Source: Rhizobium cauense (GTDB lineage: Bacteria > Pseudomonadota > Alphaproteobacteria > Rhizobiales > Rhizobiaceae). From it: DNA of 64,000 nt. The position numbers were made by a program, and so were the translations under genes. Below are positions 9,301 to 16,700 of the stretch, piece by piece. The notes below the pieces were generated by a model that was not told the DNA's origin, did no database searches, and was given only the letters and a program-made list of their open reading frames with translations. The DNA is taken from positions 62,001 to 126,000 of the forward strand of contig NZ_JAEUAT010000005.1 of the NCBI RefSeq assembly GCF_019511525.1, given 5' to 3'. The stretch's first letter is position 1; each line of letters opens with the position of its first letter.

Positions 9301-11119
9301 CTCCCCGCGGCTCAAGGTCCATATCGTGCAACACGACCAGCGTTTCCGTGCCGCCGTGGAGGGTTACGTCGATATCGAACGTTCCCTCACTGATGACGTT
9401 GAAGCCGAGGTTTTCCAGCAGCGGCACGCGGCGAGACAAGGCAAGCTGCCCGCCGGCGTGGAAAATCTTCAGGCAGAGCAGCTCAACGCCGTCCTTCTCT
9501 CGCGTATAGAACGCGATGCGGATCGGCTCACCGGCTGCGCAAGCGGCGATATCCTCAAGATCGTAGAAGGTTTCCTCAGGCGGGAAGAGATCCTGGAAAG
9601 CGTGGCTTACCTGCAAACGAGGAGCCTTGGGACCGGCGAGAGCTTCGAACCGATCATCCCAGCGCGCCGTGATGGCTCGAATTGCCTCCTCGAGTTTTGC
9701 CTGGGGCACGCGTGGAGTTTTACCGCCGGAACGGCCAATAATGAAATGGACGCGCGCCACGCCGCCCTCCGGGAAAGCCGGGTAATAGGCAGACACGCGA
9801 CCGTCATAGACGGTCTTCAGATAGGTTCCGATCTTTTCGCGCACGATCGAGTCGTATTCCTCGCGCGGCACGTAGACGATCACCGAAACGAAGCGATCAA
9901 AATGGTCGATGCGCGGCAACGCCCGGACACGCGGCCGATCGGCAAGATCGTTGATCTGCTCCGCGAAGCTCGCCAGGAGCGTGGTGTCGATTTGGAAAAG
10001 GTCGTCGCGAGGATAGGATTCGAGTGTGTTATCCAGCATACGCCCTGAGTGACTCATCGGGTCGAAGCCGAAATGTTCCTTCACTCGCTCGATCTTGGAG
10101 CGAAGCAACGGAATATCGCTGGCGAGGGATGTATAGGCCGTCGAAGTGAAGAGGCCCACTATGCGAAGTTCGCCGGTCACGTTGCCCTTGGCGTCAAAGC
10201 GCTTGACACCAATGTAGTCCATGTAGGCGCGCCGATGCACAATCGACTTCACGTTCGCTTTCGTGACGATCAGGAAATCAGGGCCATCGAGAAATGCGAG
10301 GATTTCAGGCGTTGTCGTGACGGCGTCCTTGCCTGTGCGAAGAACAAGCACATCGGGGTTTGAAAGGATACCGAGACCTGCACCCTTGTCACGCTCCACC
10401 TTTGCGCTCGCACCTTTGCCCGAGTAGACGTATTCGCGCATCCCGAGGAAGGTGAAATTTGCATCGCGCAGCCATGTCAGGAAGGCGAGTGCTTCATCCC
10501 GTTCTGCCTTTCTGCGGCTGGCATTGTAGGCGGAAAGCTCGTCGATGACAGTGCCGAGCTTATCCAGCATAGGCCGCCAGTCTGAAACCGTTACCCGCAC
10601 CTGTTCAACAACGGTTTTTACGCGCTTGATGAGGTCGGCGGCCTGCGCCGTTGTGAGGGGGGCGAGGTGCAGCTGAATGTGGCTGACGCGATTTGCTGGC
10701 TCGCTCGGAATATCGGCTGAGTAAAGTTCGGGCGATTTGCCGGCTTCCATCACGAGGATCGGATGCACGGCCATGTAGAGATCGCGATAGCTGCTGGTGA
10801 CCTCGCCCATCACCGATTCATAGAGGAATGGCATGTTGTGATCGGTCACGGAAAGAACGGACACAGCAACGCCATCGGGCTCCACGTCAGCTATGGTTTC
10901 GATCGTGATTCGCGCCGAATTACTCGCCCAGGCTGCCAATTCTTTCGCGGAATGCACGGAGGAAAGCGCCAGCATTTCAGGTGTATAGCGTTCCAGGTCG
11001 TCGCTGCTGGCGCGTCCGAACAAAAATTCGGGATTGAGGTAGGTCTCGCCGGTCGCGGCTGCGATTTTGCTCGCGCTTTCGAGCTGTTTTTCTCGCTTAG
11101 GATTGTTTCGGCCAGCCAT
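6344..11119 (-). CDS. NAD-specific glutamate dehydrogenase, large 180-kDa class
   Basis: Catabolic glutamate dehydrogenase converting glutamate to 2-oxoglutarate and ammonium with NAD. The 1591-aa length is characteristic of the L_180 class found in Streptomyces, Pseudomonas and alphaproteobacteria. N-terminal ACT-like regulatory segments (to about residue 700) precede the catalytic core, where PVGAKGGFYPKK (around residue 833, the substrate-binding lysine region), ADKGTATFSDTAN (around 900) and GYDHKKMGITARGAWE are clear. FTVAGVGDMSGDVFGNGML is also diagnostic of the class. An SD-like GGGAG lies upstream of ATG 11119. The gene is divergent from pdxY across a 253-base gap in which I see no named element. 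Probably co-transcribed with the MFS gene downstream. Confidence 0.95.
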   Translation of the reverse strand: MAGRNNPKREKQLESASKIAAATGETYLNPEFLFGRASSDDLERYTPEMLALSSVHSAKELAAWASNSARITIETIADVEPDGVAVSVLSVTDHNMPFLYESVMGEVTSSYRDLYMAVHPILVMEAGKSPELYSADIPSEPANRVSHIQLHLAPLTTAQAADLIKRVKTVVEQVRVTVSDWRPMLDKLGTVIDELSAYNASRRKAERDEALAFLTWLRDANFTFLGMREYVYSGKGASAKVERDKGAGLGILSNPDVLVLRTGKDAVTTTPEILAFLDGPDFLIVTKANVKSIVHRRAYMDYIGVKRFDAKGNVTGELRIVGLFTSTAYTSLASDIPLLRSKIERVKEHFGFDPMSHSGRMLDNTLESYPRDDLFQIDTTLLASFAEQINDLADRPRVRALPRIDHFDRFVSVIVYVPREEYDSIVREKIGTYLKTVYDGRVSAYYPAFPEGGVARVHFIIGRSGGKTPRVPQAKLEEAIRAITARWDDRFEALAGPKAPRLQVSHAFQDLFPPEETFYDLEDIAACAAGEPIRIAFYTREKDGVELLCLKIFHAGGQLALSRRVPLLENLGFNVISEGTFDIDVTLHGGTETLVVLHDMDLEPRGGVQIDLHRHGPMLEEAFLAAFSGVIDNDNFNRLIVSAGLTARETSVLRAYARYLRQAGIPYSLDYIATTLDKYPVIAAMIFRLFYDALDPKISEKVRIKKAAEHHQRIEAALSDVPSLDDDRILRRYVNVVDATLRTNYFQRNQDGSPKAMLAFKLDPHLVDGLPEPRPFREMFVYGVEVEGVHLRFGKVARGGLRWSDRAEDYRTEVLGLVKAQQVKNAVIVPVGAKGGFYPKKLPVGGSRDEIFNAGREAYKTYIRTLLSITDNISGADIVPPKDTVRIDGDDPYFVVAADKGTATFSDTANALAQEAGFWLDDAFASGGSAGYDHKKMGITARGAWETVKRHFREMDIDIQTTPFTVAGVGDMSGDVFGNGMLLSPKIRLVAAFDHRDIFIDPDPDMAKTLAERQRLFNLARSSWQDFDKTVLSKGAMIISRSAKSVTLTPEAVAAIGIDKSAATPFEIMTAILKSQVDLLWFGGIGTYVKAPFETDAEVGDRANDPIRVAAEDVRAKVIGEGANLGVTQKGRIAYCLKGGRCNSDAIDNSAGVNTSDVEVNIKIALAAAMHDARLTRAKRNQLLASMTDEVAKLVLRNNYLQSLAISLTARKGTANGLELARLMTVLEGAKQLNRKVETLPDDTVLAERYVAGKPLTRPEIGVLLSYAKIVLFDALAASELPDDPYFAATLSNYFPAKMRKTNASDIDAHRLKREIIATVLANEAINRGGPGFAVSMMDATAASAPEVVRAAIIARDGFDLGRLWAETDALDGKIGGQMQNRIYEEISHTFTVLTRLLLKTQMAKGDMATTIEGLQAALKKLRPIFASQTVPELEARQQEYREAGVPDKLAAEISGLLGFALAPEIMQIAERTSEPLARAAESYFAVSKTFRIGRLLAAGSRIITADHYENLALARSIDQIASARRDIVISALANHGKDKLPVQAWHAGDRIRINRIAEELSGLSDSGDPNLARITVAAGLLSDLAREGAR

Positions 11120-11372
11120 CGCAGATACTCCCTCATCTCCTCGATTTGGCGCAAGTTAGCAGAAGATCTGACGAAAAAATCTCTAAAAGAGGGCGTCTTG
11201 AGGCAGCTTTCATGCGTTTTTATGCACCGGAACGCAAATTTCAGAAAATCTTGGTCTTGCGGTGGTATCGGAGTTTTCTCGGAGCCGATATTTCCACCTC
11301 CGCATGAAGGACAGTTGACAGAGAAGTCGCAAAAAGGGGATCAACGTTCATCAAAGCAGGGTCGAGTATGCC

Positions 11373-12248
11373 ATGTCGGAAAATGCGTCAGGAACCGTCA
11401 TTGTTATCTCCAGCCACGTCGTTCGGGGTTCCGTCGGAAATCGGGCTGCCGTCTTCGCGCTGGAGACGCTTGGCCACCAGGTGTGGGCGCTCCCCACGAT
11501 CGTGCTGCCCTGGCACCCCGGTCATGGTCGCTCCACGCGCCTAACCTTTTCCGCAACGGATTTTGACGCGGCCATCGATGATCTCATTCGCGCGCCGTGG
11601 ATCGGCGAGGTGAAGGCCGTCCTCTCCGGCTATTTTGGCAATGCTGAGCAGGCGCGCTCCGTTGCCCGGCTCGTGACGGCTCTGCGGGAGCGACAGCCTG
11701 AACTGCTCTATGTCTGCGATCCGGTTATGGGCGATCTCGGCGGCCTCTATGTGCCACAGGCCACCGCCGAGGCGATCAGGGATCATCTGATACCCCTCGC
11801 CTCGCTTGCGACACCCAACCGATATGAACTCGCCTGGTTAGTGGGCGCTCAGCTCGAGGACAACACTGCGATCATGGACGCGGCGTTGTCGCTTGGGCCG
11901 TCTCGGATGCTGGTGACTTCCGCCGTACCCATGATGGCTGGGGGCACTGGGAATCTGTATCTCTCCGGGCGGCATGCGCTTCTCGCGGAGCATCGACTTA
12001 TCGACAAGCCACCGAATGGTCTCGGAGACCTTCTGGCGGCCCTGTTTCTATCGCGGCTCCTCTCCGGCATGGCGGATGAAAAGGCGCTCCAGCTCGCAAC
12101 GGCAAGCGTCTATGAGGTTCTCGCCCGTGCGGTGAAAAGGGGCAGTGACGAGCTGACACTGGCAAGCGATGCTTCGAGCTTGTCGACGCCAATGGCAATG
12201 GTGCAGATGCGGCACCTTTTGCATCCGGCACAGAGGCGGAAGGGCTAA
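11373..12248 (+). CDS. pdxY: pyridoxal kinase
   Basis: Phosphorylates pyridoxal in the vitamin B6 salvage pathway with ATP. 291 aa, ribokinase fold. The N-terminal ISSHVVRGSVGNRAAVFALE and LPTIVLPWHPGHG are typical of PdxY/PdxK; YVCDPVMGDLGGLYV is the substrate-loop region, and NGLGDLLAALFLSRLL carries the catalytic GxGD aspartate at the C-terminal end. The PdxY rather than PdxK assignment is by overall resemblance. ATG 11373 follows a leader divergent from the glutamate dehydrogenase gene. It sits 72 bases before the carbonic anhydrase gene on the same strand; they may share a transcript. Confidence 0.9.
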   Translation: MSENASGTVIVISSHVVRGSVGNRAAVFALETLGHQVWALPTIVLPWHPGHGRSTRLTFSATDFDAAIDDLIRAPWIGEVKAVLSGYFGNAEQARSVARLVTALRERQPELLYVCDPVMGDLGGLYVPQATAEAIRDHLIPLASLATPNRYELAWLVGAQLEDNTAIMDAALSLGPSRMLVTSAVPMMAGGTGNLYLSGRHALLAEHRLIDKPPNGLGDLLAALFLSRLLSGMADEKALQLATASVYEVLARAVKRGSDELTLASDASSLSTPMAMVQMRHLLHPAQRRKG

Positions 12249-12320
12249 GGCTCGCACCGTTGTGCCGCCATTTTGCAGTGCGATATTGATCTTGTCCTGA
12301 TCACACGGTAATCGAAAACC

Positions 12321-12962
12321 ATGCAAAGTTTTCCAAACTACCTTCTCGACGGTTATCGGAACTTTATGAACGGCCGTTATGCCGACGCCCGCGACCGATA
12401 TAAGGCGCTTGCGGAGCACGGACAAAGCCCTAGCACGCTGGTGGTTGCCTGTTCGGACTCCCGCGCGGCGCCCGAGCTGATCTTCGATTCGGGCCCGGGT
12501 GAGCTTTTTGTTGTCCGGAACGTTGCCAACATGGTCCCGCCGTACGAGCCGGATGGTCATTTCCATGCGACGTCAGCAGCGTTGGAATTCGCGGTTCAGG
12601 CCCTGAAGGTTAAAGACATCGTTGTCATGGGCCACGGGCGCTGTGGTGGCATCAGGGCGGCTCTCGATCCAAGCGCCGAGCCCCTTTCACCCGGTGACTT
12701 TATTGGCCGCTGGATGTCGCTCGTAAAACCTGCGGCAGAGCAGATCGGCGCCAACGACGTGATGACTCCTGCCGAGCGTCAAACTGCGCTTGAGCGTGTG
12801 TCGATCCGCAATTCGATCGAGAACCTCAGGACGTTCCCGAACATCAAAGCTTTGGAAGAGGCCGGCGAGATCGCACTTCACGGTGCGTGGTTCGACATTT
12901 CAACCGGCGAGTTGTGGGTGATGGACGCCGAAACCCGCGACTTCATTCGCCCTGACGTCTAA
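12321..12962 (+). CDS. beta-class carbonic anhydrase
   Basis: Interconverts CO2 and bicarbonate; cytoplasmic zinc enzyme. 213 aa with the beta-class zinc ligands: Cys and the Asp/Arg dyad in ACSDSRAAPE (Cys near residue 43), then His and Cys in GHGRCGG (residues about 104-107). The N-terminus (NYLLDGYRNFMNGRY) is that of the plant-type/proteobacterial clade. An excellent hairpin follows the stop codon. Beta-carbonic anhydrases of this type usually feed bicarbonate to biotin-dependent carboxylases and are needed for growth in air, which I infer here. Confidence 0.93.
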   Translation: MQSFPNYLLDGYRNFMNGRYADARDRYKALAEHGQSPSTLVVACSDSRAAPELIFDSGPGELFVVRNVANMVPPYEPDGHFHATSAALEFAVQALKVKDIVVMGHGRCGGIRAALDPSAEPLSPGDFIGRWMSLVKPAAEQIGANDVMTPAERQTALERVSIRNSIENLRTFPNIKALEEAGEIALHGAWFDISTGELWVMDAETRDFIRPDV

Positions 12963-12975
12963 GCCCCAACAAAAA

Positions 12976-12999
12976 AGCGCCGAACCGCAGTTCGGCGCT
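12976..12999 (-). terminator. intrinsic terminator, best for the reverse strand
   Basis: Perfect 10-base-pair stem (12976-12985 with 12990-12999) and a 4-base loop. On the reverse strand it is followed by TTTTTTG, a canonical Rho-independent terminator for the lytic transglycosylase gene (stop at 13022). On the forward strand the T-run is poor, so it can be only a weaker end for the carbonic anhydrase transcript. Confidence 0.85.
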
Positions 13000-13021
13000 C
13001 TCTGTTTGTGCTGAATTCTTC

Positions 13022-13840
13022 TCAGTTTCCGTCGATCTGCTGGCCGATATAGGCGATGGCCTGCTGGTAGACCGTAGCCGCGTTCCAGCCAGCAATCGCT
13101 GCGAAGTTGGGCTCGCCGGGCTGATACCCGGCGCCAGCCTGCCAGCCGTGGCCTTTCAGGAAGTTAGCGGTCGAGGCGAGCGCATCAGCGCGCGAACCGA
13201 CCATGTCGACGCGACCATTGCCATCGCCATCAACACCGAAGCGTACGACGTTGCGCGGGAGGAACTGTGTTTGGCCGATCTCGCCATGAGCCGCTCCACG
13301 CGCCTGTGGGCTGAGGTAGCCCTCCGAAACGAGTTGCAGCGCTGCATAGAGCTGGTCGGTAAAATAGTCGGAACGGCGGCAGTCGTAGGCGAGCGTCGAG
13401 ACCGCCGACAGCGTGTGCTGATTGCCCATATAGCTTCCGAAGCCAGTCTCCATGCCCCAGATCGCGATCAACGGGCCGGCCGGAACGCCGTAGCGGCGTT
13501 CGAGCGAGGCAAAAAGGGCAGCATTTGCACGCTTCATGCTCTTGCCACGTGAAATGATCGTGGCGCCACCGCGCTTCTGCATGAAGGCGTCGAAGGAGAG
13601 CTTGAAACTCTTTTGGCCGCGGTCCGCAGCAATAGTCGACCGGTTGTAGGAGACATTCGCGAAGGCGCGATCAAGAACCGAGCGACTGACACCGTTGGCG
13701 GCTGCCTCCTGCTTGAACTCGCCAAGCCAAGCCTGGAAACCAGCACTATTGTTGCCGCACTGGGCTGCCGTGGCTGCTGCAGGAACTGCGTGGAGAATGC
13801 AGGCCGCCGCGGCCGCCAGCAGAAATCTTTTGATGCGCAT
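13022..13840 (-). CDS. lytic murein transglycosylase, MltB-like
   Basis: Periplasmic enzyme that cleaves peptidoglycan glycan strands with formation of 1,6-anhydromuramic acid. 272 aa. An N-terminal signal peptide runs MRIKRFLLAAAAACILHAVP...ATA; there is no lipobox fitting immediately after it (the first Cys at 28 is in AAQCGNN), so a lipoprotein is not indicated. The catalytic glutamate is Glu131 in WGMETGFGSYMG, and GEIGQTQFLPRNVVRFGVDG and DALASTANFLKGHGW are the conserved SLT_2 blocks. It lacks the C-terminal peptidoglycan-binding domain that some relatives carry. Single gene with its own terminator. Confidence 0.9.
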   Translation of the reverse strand: MRIKRFLLAAAAACILHAVPAAATAAQCGNNSAGFQAWLGEFKQEAAANGVSRSVLDRAFANVSYNRSTIAADRGQKSFKLSFDAFMQKRGGATIISRGKSMKRANAALFASLERRYGVPAGPLIAIWGMETGFGSYMGNQHTLSAVSTLAYDCRRSDYFTDQLYAALQLVSEGYLSPQARGAAHGEIGQTQFLPRNVVRFGVDGDGNGRVDMVGSRADALASTANFLKGHGWQAGAGYQPGEPNFAAIAGWNAATVYQQAIAYIGQQIDGN

Positions 13841-14015
13841 GGAGATACCCCGATCCCGATCTGACTAGCCTTCAAACCGGGCCCGCAGCCCGCTTTCAGC
13901 AATATTGTCACCGTCTTTGATTTGGCAAGCGCGGGAAGCCGAGAACGGCAAACCCGCGCCAAGAAAGCCCTTACCTTAATAAGCCGGGCTTAACAAACCA
14001 TAGTTAACAATTGGT

Positions 14016-15050
14016 TCAGGCTGCCTGCTTGCGCGGCTTCACAAGTCCGCGATTGATAAGCAGCTCTGCGATCTGGATCGCATTGAGAGCAGCGCCCTTG
14101 CGAAGGTTGTCGGAAACCACCCACATGTTCAGGCCATTTTCGACCGTCGCGTCCTCGCGGATACGAGAAATATAGGTCGCGTCCTCGCCGGCGGATTCGT
14201 ACGGCGTGATGTAGCCACCATTCTCGCGCTTGTCGATGACGAGGCAGCCGGGAGCTTCGCGCAGGATGTCGCGTGCCTGATCAGCAGTGATTTCGTTCTC
14301 GAATTCGATGTTGACCGCTTCAGAGTGACCGATGAAGACAGGAACGCGAACGGCCGTGCAGGTTACCTTGATCTTCGGGTCGAGCATCTTCTTGGTCTCG
14401 GCGAGAACCTTCCACTCTTCCTTCGTGTAGCCGTCTTCCATGAAGCTATCGATATGCGGGATGACGTTGAAGGCGATGCGCTTGGTGAACTTCTTGTTCT
14501 CGATCGGATCCGCGACGAAGACCGCGCGTGTCTGATTGAACAGCTCGTCCATGCCGTCCTTGCCGGCGCCGGAAACGGACTGATAGGTCGAAACGACCAC
14601 GCGCTTGATCTTGGCGAAGTCGTGCAGCGGCTTGAGAGCTACGACGAGCTGTGCCGTCGAGCAATTGGGATTGGCGATGATGTTGCGCTTGCTGAACTGG
14701 GTAACGGCGTCCGGGTTTACTTCCGGAACGATCAACGGGACGTCGGCGTCGTAGCGCCATGCGGACGAGTTGTCGATGACGACGCAGCCCTGGGCGCCGA
14801 TCTTTGGCGACCACTTCTTGGAGACCTCGCCGCCGGCCGACATCAGGCAGATGTCCGTGTCCGAGAAATCGTAGTTCTCAAGGTTAGCGACCTTCAGCGT
14901 CTTGTCGCCGTAAGAAACCTCGGTACCCTGCGAGCGTGCGGATGCCAGCGCTATGACTTCATCAGCGGGAAAACCGCGTTCGGAGAGAATGTTGAGCATT
15001 TCCCGGCCAACATTTCCGGTCGCTCCCGCAACTGCAACTTTAAAACCCAT
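14016..15050 (-). CDS. asd: aspartate-semialdehyde dehydrogenase
   Basis: Reduces aspartyl phosphate to aspartate semialdehyde, the branch point to lysine/diaminopimelate, threonine and methionine. 344 aa, normal length. The NADP-binding motif VAGATGNVGREML is at residues 7-19, the active-site cysteine is Cys130 in NPNCSTAQLV, and SVSGAGKDGMDELF and the late GHSEAVNIEFE with the catalytic His follow. It is of the Gram-negative/Gram-positive mixed class usual in alphaproteobacteria. Upstream, 330 bases without a gene separate it from opgC. Confidence 0.96.
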   Translation of the reverse strand: MGFKVAVAGATGNVGREMLNILSERGFPADEVIALASARSQGTEVSYGDKTLKVANLENYDFSDTDICLMSAGGEVSKKWSPKIGAQGCVVIDNSSAWRYDADVPLIVPEVNPDAVTQFSKRNIIANPNCSTAQLVVALKPLHDFAKIKRVVVSTYQSVSGAGKDGMDELFNQTRAVFVADPIENKKFTKRIAFNVIPHIDSFMEDGYTKEEWKVLAETKKMLDPKIKVTCTAVRVPVFIGHSEAVNIEFENEITADQARDILREAPGCLVIDKRENGGYITPYESAGEDATYISRIREDATVENGLNMWVVSDNLRKGAALNAIQIAELLINRGLVKPRKQAA

Positions 15051-15380
15051 TTCTCAAGCTCTCTTTCTCTTCTCTCCTCTTGTCGGTGAGGGGGGAAGCG
15101 CGAAAATATCGCGGCTTCCTTGTCCCCAGCCGAGCCGGGGAGAGAGCGGCAGGCCAGAGACGTCAGACGGTTTTCGTCGTCGTTTTGGCCTTGGTTTTGG
15201 AAGAAACCGGAACGGCAATATCCATCCCGGCACACCGTGCCCGGTCATTGCATGCAGCAATGGCGTGTTCGTCGCGAACCATGGATATTCCTTTTCCGCC
15301 GTAGCTCTTAAAAGGTTTTCCACAGGAGTCAAGGTTTTTGCTTTCGTGGTTGCGGCCTACGGCCGATCCTTATCCGCTTG
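15051..15380. other. 330-base intergenic region between opgC and asd, repeat-like
   Basis: No convincing gene. On the reverse strand the part next to asd (about 15060-15160) is made of pyrimidine/purine-rich blocks such as CTCTCCCCGGCTCGGC and CTTCCCCCTCACCGAC, which resemble the dispersed intergenic mosaic repeats of rhizobia; I cannot prove copy number here. At 15246-15262 is an imperfectly spaced palindrome (CATTGC, 5 bases, GCAATG). The asd promoter should lie in this gap, but no strong -35/-10 pair stands out. Confidence 0.4.
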
Positions 15381-16601
15381 TCAGCGTCGATCCCGTGGAT
15401 AGTCGGCGCGAACGGCGATTGGAATCAGGTTCCGCTGAGGCGATCGTCTGCCACGACCAGCCTCCAGTTTTCGCTTACGCTCCAGATGGTAGGCATAGGC
15501 AAACTGAATCGCGATACCGAGAACCACCAACACAGGACCAACGACCTGGTCATGGTTGTTGATATAGAGAACGACCTGACCAACCATTGCCAGAATGGTC
15601 CCGGCCACGAAGATGTTCAGCGAGTGGCGGCCCAGCACGGTCAGCGGGTTGTCCGCAGATCGGCGCAGCAGACGGGAGATCGCCGGAATGTTGATGACAA
15701 GGTACGTTAGCGCCAGAACGTGGAGCAATCTCGGCAGCGACAGAAACGTCTTGTCAAAGCCTGTCAGCACCGTCGGCAGTCCGAGTGAGGCCAGTGCAAT
15801 TCCAAAGCTCCACAGTTGGCCGATAACCCACGCAAAAGACAGTGCGACATAAGCGGCGGCGACCGCAAAAAGAACGGGATGCCGCGGCAACTTACCGCCG
15901 CGACGTACATGCATCATTCCAACGATGCCGATCGTGAAGAGGAATTGCCAGGACAGCGGATTGAGGAACCAGTAGCCCTCGATCAAGAGATTATGCGGCG
16001 CAATCTCATAGATGCCTGCAAACAGCCAGATGGCGCCGGAGACGCTCAGGGCAAGGAGCGGGCTTGCCGCGTTCAGCAGAAGGATAATCGGCACCATCAG
16101 CATCAACGCGCCGTACATCGGCAGGATGTTGTTGTAGCCGATCTGGTGCCCGAGCAACAGCAAGGAGGGAATGCCGGCTTTCAGGTTCGTGAGCACGGCA
16201 AGGATATTGATCTCACACAGAAGGCCGGGTCGGTGGAAGATTGACGCGCCGGTGATAAACAGGGCGAGCGTCATGAATGTCGTGATCATATGAGCCAGGT
16301 AAAGGGTAAATGCCCGCTTCGTGGCCTTCTTCGCGGTCTGCAACCATGCGCCTGGATCAAAGCGCGAACCATACGCCAGACCAACGGCGATACCGGAAAT
16401 CAGGACGAACGCTTCGGCTGCGTCGGAGAAGCCAAAGTTCTTGGTCGTCAGGTTTTCAAAAATCTGGCCGGGAACATGATTGATAAAGATCGTGATGAGG
16501 GCCAGTCCCCGCAGGACATCCAATCTCGTGTCCCGCTTCGGGGTCGCCACCGTCACAGAACTTTGCCGGGCGCTGACGGGTCGTTCTAGCGCTATTGCCA
16601 T
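15381..16601 (-). CDS. opgC: OpgC-family membrane acyltransferase (cyclic glucan modifier)
   Basis: Integral membrane protein of 406 aa with about ten helices, of the OpgC family that adds succinyl groups to osmoregulated periplasmic glucans. The N-terminal block DTRLDVLRGLALITIFINHV, followed by FGFSDAAEAFVLISGIAVG, is diagnostic. SD AGGAGAG precedes ATG 16601. It is immediately downstream of ndvB on the same strand (100-base gap with a strong hairpin), matching the cgs/cgm pairing known from Brucella, so the likely substrate is the cyclic beta-1,2-glucan made by NdvB. The substituent (succinyl or other) cannot be told from sequence. Confidence 0.88.
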   Translation of the reverse strand: MAIALERPVSARQSSVTVATPKRDTRLDVLRGLALITIFINHVPGQIFENLTTKNFGFSDAAEAFVLISGIAVGLAYGSRFDPGAWLQTAKKATKRAFTLYLAHMITTFMTLALFITGASIFHRPGLLCEINILAVLTNLKAGIPSLLLLGHQIGYNNILPMYGALMLMVPIILLLNAASPLLALSVSGAIWLFAGIYEIAPHNLLIEGYWFLNPLSWQFLFTIGIVGMMHVRRGGKLPRHPVLFAVAAAYVALSFAWVIGQLWSFGIALASLGLPTVLTGFDKTFLSLPRLLHVLALTYLVINIPAISRLLRRSADNPLTVLGRHSLNIFVAGTILAMVGQVVLYINNHDQVVGPVLVVLGIAIQFAYAYHLERKRKLEAGRGRRSPQRNLIPIAVRADYPRDRR

Positions 16602-16634
16602 GCGTCTCTCCTGCTTGTCCGATTTGCAAACGCA

Positions 16635-16667
16635 GTTGCGGCCAGAAGGTTTCCCTTTGGCCGCAAC
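16635..16667 (-). other. hairpin between ndvB and opgC
   Basis: Perfect 10-base inverted repeat (16635-16644 with 16658-16667, loop 13 bases) in the 100-base gap. There is no U-run on the reverse strand, so it is more likely a processing, stability or partial-attenuation element than a full terminator. Confidence 0.55.
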
Positions 16668-16700
16668 GAATCGCCGGATGATTAGCTAGGAAAGATGCTG

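Noticed and set aside
8750..10048. 432-codon forward frame inside the NAD-GDH gene
   Set aside because: Antisense shadow of a well-supported gene in GC-rich DNA; no motif, no ribosome-binding site.
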